Shown here piece after piece: positions 50,301-59,300 of a stretch of DNA of 64,000 bases. The notes beneath the pieces are model-generated. The model was given only the letters and a program-made list of their open reading frames with translations. It was not told where the DNA came from and ran no database searches. Position 1 is the stretch's first letter. Every line of letters starts with the position of its first letter. Source of the stretch: Gigantopelta aegis (Eukaryota; Mollusca; Gastropoda; Neomphalida; Peltospiridae). A program made the translations under genes and the position numbers. Where the stretch lies: assembly GCF_016097555.1 (NCBI RefSeq), contig NC_054706.1, forward strand, positions 78,859,353 to 78,923,352, given 5' to 3'.

Positions 50301-53300
50301 AATTTAGTCTAACTATACTGTAAGTCTCTTCATTTTATTTTTGTAACGTGACGTCACCTCTAAGCTGACACCCATGTTACGTCACGAGTGTGAAAGCATA
50401 CAGTGGTGTCGAGAAGACCTACTCATATTATGTGACGTCATATACTACTTTGTTTAAAAAATGACGTAATCAACCGGTAGCAACTGCCGTGTACATCCTA
50501 ATATTAACCAATGAAAAGGGCGGATTAGCGTCTACACACATGTGGTAGACGGTTTTTCTACCACCCCTTTCTACGATGTCATTGTGCTAGAAATGGAATT
50601 TCTGTAATTGATAATGGAAACAGACCACTAAAAATGAAAAAAACGCGATATACTATTAAGCAGGAGCTTGTCCCTCTTTCTTTGCGTAATCCATATTTTA
50701 TTCACACAATCAATTTTGACTATCAATTACATGCTTACAACAGGTCACTTGCATATTTACTTTCAATTCTCAAAAGACCTCTTGAAAAAAACAACACTGG
50801 ATTACAAATGTTCATTTTAACAACAAACTGAAGAAAAACAAAAACTTTCATTTTACGTTACAAATGAAACACTTTCAAAATCAGCCATTAGAAGGTATCA
50901 AACATCTGTGACACGTGGCCGAGTATGTTACAAAAGAAATCCATCTGACACCAAGTGGTTTACTGCACCAGTTAAAACAGTGACCTACAAACACTTAGGT
51001 TAATGGGTCCTATGAGAGTAAACATATTTCTACCACACAGAACAACACATACTATACCAGAGTTCAATTTCATTGTGGGGGGGGGGGGGGGGGCACGGCC
51101 TATATGGTTTAATAACAAGAAGACAGTGACTTGGACATAGTCATCAATATCCACTCATTTGGCTGGTAACAAAAGATATATTTTAAATGAAAACTCCCTC
51201 ATAGCAAAGGTATTTTAAAATTACTAGATCAGGGTTGAAAATTAACATGAAAACTATGGTCACCAGTAGGGCCAGTTGAATAAAAATCTTACTGGCCCTG
51301 CTCAAATTGAATTTGTCCTCAAAATTATCACAGCAAAAGGCCACTAGATAAATGTGTGTAAAACGTTTCATGAAGTTATTTTAAAAGGTTCAGACTAATT
51401 GTTGGCTATTTGTAGAAACAAAAAATATAGTTAAAGTTTGTTTTGTTTAACGACACCACTAGAGCACACTGAGTTATTAATCACCGTCTAGTGGATGTCA
51501 AACATATCGTAATTTCGACAAATAGTCTTAGAAAGGAAAACCACTACATTTTTCCATTAGTACCAAGGGGTCTTTTTATATGCATCATCCCACAGACAGG
51601 ATAACACATACCATGGCCTGTGATATACCAATTGTGGTGCACTGGCTGGAACAAGAAATAGCCCAATTTTGGCCCACCAATGGGGATCGATCCTAAACGG
51701 ACTGTGCATCAAGTGAGTGCTTTATCACTGAGCTACGTCCCGCTCCTGAAAAACTGTAGAAAAGGAAAACTCCAAAAAGCCTTCCTAGACGACTAGAATA
51801 ATGTGTACAAAGTTTCAACAAGATAGCTTTAACAGTTTTCGAGTTGTACTCTGGAAACTTTACCAAACAGACAGAAACACTGGTTGGAATGGGAAACATC
51901 CAAGGCACAGCTTTCCATAATATCAATCGTTAACAGTAACAAGATGCAGGGGGGGGGGGGGGCAGTTCCTACCAATTCTCGCTACAAAATATTTCTTATT
52001 CACCCTAAAAACCTTGTCGATGCATCCCAATACTGACGACTTGTGCTTACCGAGTGTGAATTTTTTAGACACAATCTTGGCAAGCTTTAGTTTAATTAAT
52101 AATGAAGTATTTCTTAAATGTTGTCATTATTAACTTTACTTCAAAACAAGTTCTGCATTTTGTAAAACATATTTTTCGTGTTTTAAGTTCTTCGTATTTT
52201 CATGAATTAAATTGTATTTTTGTTAAATGGTTTAGTAATATTGTCATAATAAAATATGTATTTGGTGGCAAAATAATCAAACTAGTAGTACTAAGTAGGG
52301 TTGATATGACACGAGATAAAATGTTTGTTATCACTAAAAATGCGGATCAGGCCTGCTACTCGTGATCATCACGTATATACTGTTTTACAGAGTATTCCTG
52401 CGCTTTCTTACTCTAACTCTACTTCAACAATTAAGCCATTCCTGCAGCATTTTGCATCATTGGAATTGTGTGCGTTATTGAATGGTGGGGTTGTTTGTTA
52501 AGAATTATGTATCCTTTTAAAAACAATATCTTGTAATATTACTCATGTTTAATTTGTTCGATCTCCTACACAGAGGTTAAGCAGTCGTTAAAAATTTGTG
52601 CTGAATAATGTTGGCTAAAGTATGTCACAATCTGGGAATGGATGATGCAGCCATTGAAACGGGTATTACATAAATGGCACAAGACATGTGAAAGGCCACA
52701 AACTACACCAACAACCATCCAGTTCATCAACGTATTATGACTTTGACAGCCCAAGCGAAGATGAGCTGCATATAAATAATGTTAAAAAAGGAATAAAACT
52801 AAACTGGTAAGTAATGATGATAATAAAACATTTTAAATTCCATTTTAATGACAGTTCAAAATTATATTCATAAAACTGTTATGAAATATGTGGGCAACCT
52901 AGAGATGATGTTGGGCAACCAAACTTCAGCTACTGGTACTGGGCAACAATCACAATTTCACATTTGTGCACCCCAGAGATGGGATAGTACATTATCACAA
53001 CTTTTCACATACCTGTTGTGGAGTGGTTGGACACACAATGTGGTCAGAAAATAATCTCTGTCAGCATGACAACATCTGCTTAATATATACAGTGACAACT
53101 TACCAAAAATAATATTTTGTTGATTTGCAGATTAGGGGTTAACGATATACTCAAATATTCGGAGTATCATAGTTGCATTTGTATTCGTCACTAGCCAAAC
53201 CAAATACACATATATATATATATATGTAATGCTAACTGTACAATTTATGTTTCTAATTCACATTAACCAAAACGCAATACTGTTTTGATTGTTTTGATAA

Positions 53301-56300
53301 CATCCAGACCTGTTTTGTATCAGATCAAATACATAGTCCGATCCATTTTTGTTCAACGCATTGTACTGGCGTCCTAATACATGAATCTTGATTTTACTTC
53401 TGCCAAAATACTGTATGACGTTGCATATAGCAGGGCTTCTAGAATTTTTATAAAATCCACTAACCATGGTATCAATGATTTTACAAATTTTCTAGCCATG
53501 ATTAAAAATTCACTAGCCCTACTTTACTTTAAGTTAATGCAATTTTACTAATTAATAGTAATAATCAGATATATAAAGAGGGAGATAGACCTTAAAAACA
53601 CTAACATTGGGTGGTGGTAGGGACAGGATATTCATATTTACAAAACAGACTTAACTGCAGAATTTAACACAAAACATTCACGAGCCATCGGGCATGGCAA
53701 TATTAGTTATTCGGTAGCCCACCATTGAATATCACTAGCCATGGGAGTGGGGCTACCATAATCTAGAAGCCCTGTCTGGCATTACAATAGTAGTTATTCA
53801 CTAGCCCACCATTGAATATCACTAGCCATGGGAGTGGGGCTACCATAATCTAGAAGCCCTGTCTGGCATTACAATAGTAGTTATTCACTAGCCCACCATT
53901 GAATATCACTAGCCATGGGAGTGGGGCTACCATAATCTAGAAGCCCTGTCTGACATTACAATAGTAGTTATTCACTAGCCCACCATTGAATATCACTAGC
54001 CATGGGAGTGGGGCTACCATAATCTAGAAGCCGTGTCTGGCATTGCAATAGTAGTTATTCACTAGCCCACCATTGAATATCACTAGCCATGGGAGTGGGG
54101 CTACCATAATCTAGGGCTACCATAATCTAGAAGCCGTGTCTGGCATTGCAATAGTAGTTATTCACTAGCCCACCATTGAATATCACTAGCCATGGGAGTG
54201 GGGCTACCATAATCTAGAAGCCGTGTCTGGCATTGCAATAGTAGTTATTCACTAGCCCACCATTGAATATCACTAGCCATGGGAGTGGGGCTACCATAAT
54301 CTAGAAGCCCTGTCTGGCATGGCAATAGTAGTTATTCACTAGCCCACCATTGAATATCACTAGCCATGGGAGTGGGGCTACCATAATCTAGAAGCCCTGT
54401 CTGGTATGGCAATAGTAGTTATTCACTAGCCCACCATTGAATATCACTAGCCATGGGAGTGGGGCTACCATAATCTAGAAGCCCTGTCTGGCATTACAAT
54501 AGTAGTTATTCACTAGCCCACCATTGAATATCACTAGCCATGGGAGTGGGGCTACCATAATCTAGAAGCCCTGTCTGGCATTACAATAGTAGTTATTCAC
54601 TAGCCCACCATTGAATATCACTAGCCATGGGAGTGGGGCTACCATAATCTAGAAGCCCTGTCTGGTATTACAATAGTAGTTATTCACTAGCCCACCATTG
54701 AATATCACTAGCCATGGGAGTGGGGCTACCATAATCTAGAAGCCGTGTCTGGCATGGCAATAGTAGTTATTCACTAGCCCACCATTGAATATCACTAGCC
54801 ATGGGAGTGGGGCTACCATAATCTAGAAGCCGTGTCTGGCATGGCAATAGTAGTTATTCACTAGCCCACCATTGAATATCACTAGCCATGGGAGTGGGGC
54901 TACCATAATCTAGAAGCCCTGTCTGGCATTACAATAGTAGTTATTCACTAGCCCACCATTGAATATCACTAGCCATGGGAGTGGGGCTACCATAATCTAG
55001 AAGCCCTGTCTGGCATTACAATAGTAGTTATTCACTAGCCCACCATTGAATATCACTAGCCATGGGAGTGGGGCTACCATAATCTAGAAGCCCTGTCTGG
55101 CATTACAATAGTAGTTATTCACTAGCCCACCATTGAATATCACTAGCCATGGGAGTGGGGCTACCATAATCTAGAAGCCCTGTCTGGCATTACAATAGTA
55201 GTTATTCACTAGCCCACCATTGAATATCACTAGCCATGGGAGTGGGGCTACCATAATCTAGAAGCCGTGATATAGTCTCATTCAACAAACCTTACGAGTT
55301 ACGTTCCTAGCGTGAGTCACAGTTAGCGTACATTGTTAGTGTATGCCATGTAACTTCAATATGCAAGCGTCTAAACAGCTGAATAAAGCAAAATGAATTT
55401 GTACAATTCTTAATGAAAAATACAAATATGGCAATATATGGTTTTAAATTGATTAACACATATCAAAAAAAACAAAACAAAAAACGACCTTAAACAGTTG
55501 CTCTTTCCTGTGAATATGTGGACATGTTATAGTGTTACTAAAAAATAACGTGAAAACTGACTAGACAATAGACACCCATGATTAATCAGTTTTACTTTAA
55601 ATAAATAAATAAATAAATACTGTTATTCCTTTCTGCAGAAACCTTTTCACTTTTGTATTCATGGACCTGAATATATATTCATATTCGTCACCTTATATTC
55701 ATGTTATCAGGTAATAGGATTTCAAATTTCATGATAAACACTATTTTGGGTTCCGTGCCTTGTGATCATGGAAACCCATCGGAAACTGTTTTTAGGTTCC
55801 GTTGAATAGTCGTACTCAATATAATAATCATGGGAAATTAAATTATGGTTCCATGATTTTAACAACACAGTACAGGAAACAATTGTTTTCATGAAATCTG
55901 ATGGCCTGTGATATGTATATTTGTCACCATGTGTATTCATTATACCCCTAGTGCAGATATCTTTTGTTGTACCAGTGAAATATGTAATTTTACCTCATGC
56001 CCTACCCCAGCACATCTAAATATTCTCTTGGCCACTCTTACCATAATCTTGTTACTGCCCGACCAGTATAAAATTTTCACAATCGGATTAGCAATGTGTC
56101 ATATTTTAAAGTTCATTGCAATGCTACTACAGATACATGTAATTTGTGAATCAATCCAGCTTAAGGTATATGCAGTGTTCTCGCTGCTCCATTTAAGCAG
56201 GGCGGCCCGCCCCGATATTCCATTTTGCCGATCTCCTTTCACGTTCTCCGCCCTCCTTTATTTTTCTGCGCCCCTCTTTATTTTCCAGTACCATACTATA

Positions 56301-59300
56301 TTTTCCAGCACATATCTCCGCTATTTCCAAATGCACACTTTTTTCCACATAAAAACAACAACAACGATCAGTCTGCACACTGGACATCAAAGGAAACAAG
56401 CCACATTGTGTACGAAAAAGCAACTGACAAACATTTATGACAGTTACCGTAATGTAATTTAACAGTATTTTTAACAGCCTCTATTTTGATCCATTTGTAT
56501 GTTTAATTTGAGCAATGAGAACATTTTTATTTTTTTACCCATTCGGCAATCTCCGATTGAAAAAAACTCAACTTATTTTGCGTCAAATTTAGCATGTGAT
56601 CAGAACAGTCATTCTGTCTTTTGTCTCATATTTTGTCCTCAGTTGCAGATATAATTGGTTGTAACTGATGATTTTTACTTTCTGTTTATTCAGCAGTTCT
56701 TTATAAAATATTGTAAACTTTTCATTTTGGGGGATGTGAACGCTTATAAAAACAACGGAAGTGCCAAATAATATATACACTGCTTTTAAAAACGAAACTA
56801 CTTTTTATCAATTGGCGATATTTTATCACAGCAATCGATTCATTCGATGAAGATGGGGCAAAAAATGTATCCGACATTAGGGGATCACTTTACAAACATC
56901 TTTATTGTTTTTCGTATATCTTGAAATCTTTATTAAAAATAATATTAAAACTGATTGGTTCAGCAAAACTGGAACTGCCCATTAATGTCATCTTCGGTTC
57001 AATTAAAAGACGAGTCTACTTGTATTTCGTATTTATAAACCTTTTTGTAGGCAAAGTATGTCTTTTCACAAAGTCTACCAACACGCAACAATATGGTAAC
57101 CAAGCTCCCCCCCCCCCCCCCTTTTTTTTTTTTTGCTTTTCATTTATTGTTTGTTTTTTTAAGGGTGTGATGCTGAGCAGCTGCCTTCCTTTAATTTTCA
57201 CCCAGCGAGAACACTGACATGTATCAAACATATGTACCTGACAGTATACAACTTCAGAAAGTGAGTTATATATAAAATTTAAATAATGAATAGAACTGAT
57301 TCTGACTTGACATCATAAAAATTATTGGTATGGTGTGGGGGGAATTATAAATTAATGCATGCAATAAGACAATAATTTAAACTATTTCTTTTCATGGCGT
57401 AATCACTGAATGGTCAGTTTGTTCCTGGCCAGCAGAGCAATGGATTATTCAGATTCTGTCTGTTTATCACATGAAGAGGTTTAAAGTCTTGTGAACTGTA
57501 CATGACCTACACACCTGTATTATACATGTGATGTACTCGTGTAGTGCACACATAATATACCTGATATATCACATGACCAGATGTGTGGTATGACTGAGTG
57601 GTGCGTGTAACACTATATATGATATCAACATAGTGTAAGTCTGTGCTAGTTCAAATACATATATATGCAGTTTTCTAGGCTATTAAGTATATATATATAT
57701 ATATAATGCACACAAGCAGGGTTCAAAATTAACATGAAAACCAAGGTCGCCAGCAGGGCCAGTTGAAGAAAAATCTTACTGGCCCTTCTCAGATTCAACT
57801 AGCCCTCCAATTATCACATTGGAATTTAACTGCACAGCTAAAATTAAAACTAGTGTGTTTTTTGTTGAATAATAAATGTTTGCGTTAAAGAAAATCGATG
57901 AATTGACATTTAACTTCATAATGAATAAAGTAAAACTTTATATAAAAACATATCATTAAGTATTAAGCCCATACCAACTCAAATAAAAATGAAAAAAATG
58001 AAAAAGAAATCCAGTATAAACAAACATGTTTCTTTACAAAGTACCATTAAATTAAACATATTAAATTTCATTTTTAATATAGCGTAAAAGATAATGCAGT
58101 ACAAACAGACTAAAGGTAGAACTGTGCGTGCTTTAGTAAACTAGTCTGGGAGTGGCCGTCATCTTTGTGGCGATGCAAGAGGGATAGAATAAATCTTGTG
58201 CTGATGCAAGAGGGGTGAAATTCCCAGCAAATGATTTTCTCAGGAGTGGCTGTTCTCCTAGACAGAGATCCATGAGATCATCCACTATTTTGCCAAATTA
58301 CCATTCGACTATAATTTCGCAGAGATACGGCCCTGATCATATATTACAGTTGTGTCATTCAGATTACCTTGGATGTTCCATCAATTGCCTTGAAACTCTT
58401 ATCACAAAAAAGAGGTAACCTATGCAGTTTGATTGTAATTTGTGAAGAATTTGTTTTAATTTACACTGCACTTTTACCCCCAATAAAATGTTATTTGAGA
58501 TGGTATGGGTTTATAAAACTTAATAAATTAATATGCTTTTATATGAATTTTATCTGTATTCATTATGTTGGCGCTGTCAAAATATAGAACATGTTCTATG
58601 TCTTCTGATCTGTAGTTTGCGCCAACTTAGACGCGGTGTCTTTTGTCACATTCGATTCAGTATCAGTGTTTCTTTTTTAACTAGTATCATACTCGCCAGA
58701 CAATAAAATCGATGGTCGCCCAACGGACTACCTTTCTAAAATTCTTAGTCACCCGTAGCTAATAAAGGTCGCCATGGGCGACCAGACGACTGCTAATTTT
58801 CAACCCTGCACAAGTTAACAATATCGCCTGAATAATAGTTTCTGGCATGAGTCCTTTTGTAGATGGTTTTTCTTAAAAAGTGTCAGAAAAAACATCTACG
58901 AAAGGACGAATACCAGAAATATTTTCTAATTCAGTCTTATAATTTTAGTATAATTATTATAAAATTCACTGCATTTTATTCTTATTCTTTAATGTCACAT
59001 AGATGTTACAGAATGATGTACTTGACAGGTATAAAGATGAGGAAACTTACATGTAATAAACATCCACACGTTATCAGAAAATTATGGAATAATTTAATCT
59101 AATTACAGATTAACATTTCAGTGGTTTTGAGGTGAAATGTTTTGAGGTCAGGTTGTTTATTATAAATTTAGGCTTTTTTATTTAGGGCACAACATTTATT
59201 GCCTCAATTTTGGTGTAATTTAAAGCCTTGACATTTAATATTACATATTTTATAACAGTGGATTATTCACAGATTTTTGGATACACAATCAGAAAGAAGA

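Noticed and set aside
56193-56462. Overlapping ORFs of 71-184 codons near 56 kb
   Set aside because: They cross the end of a non-autonomous transposon (start at 56173) and show no recognisable domain or splice context.
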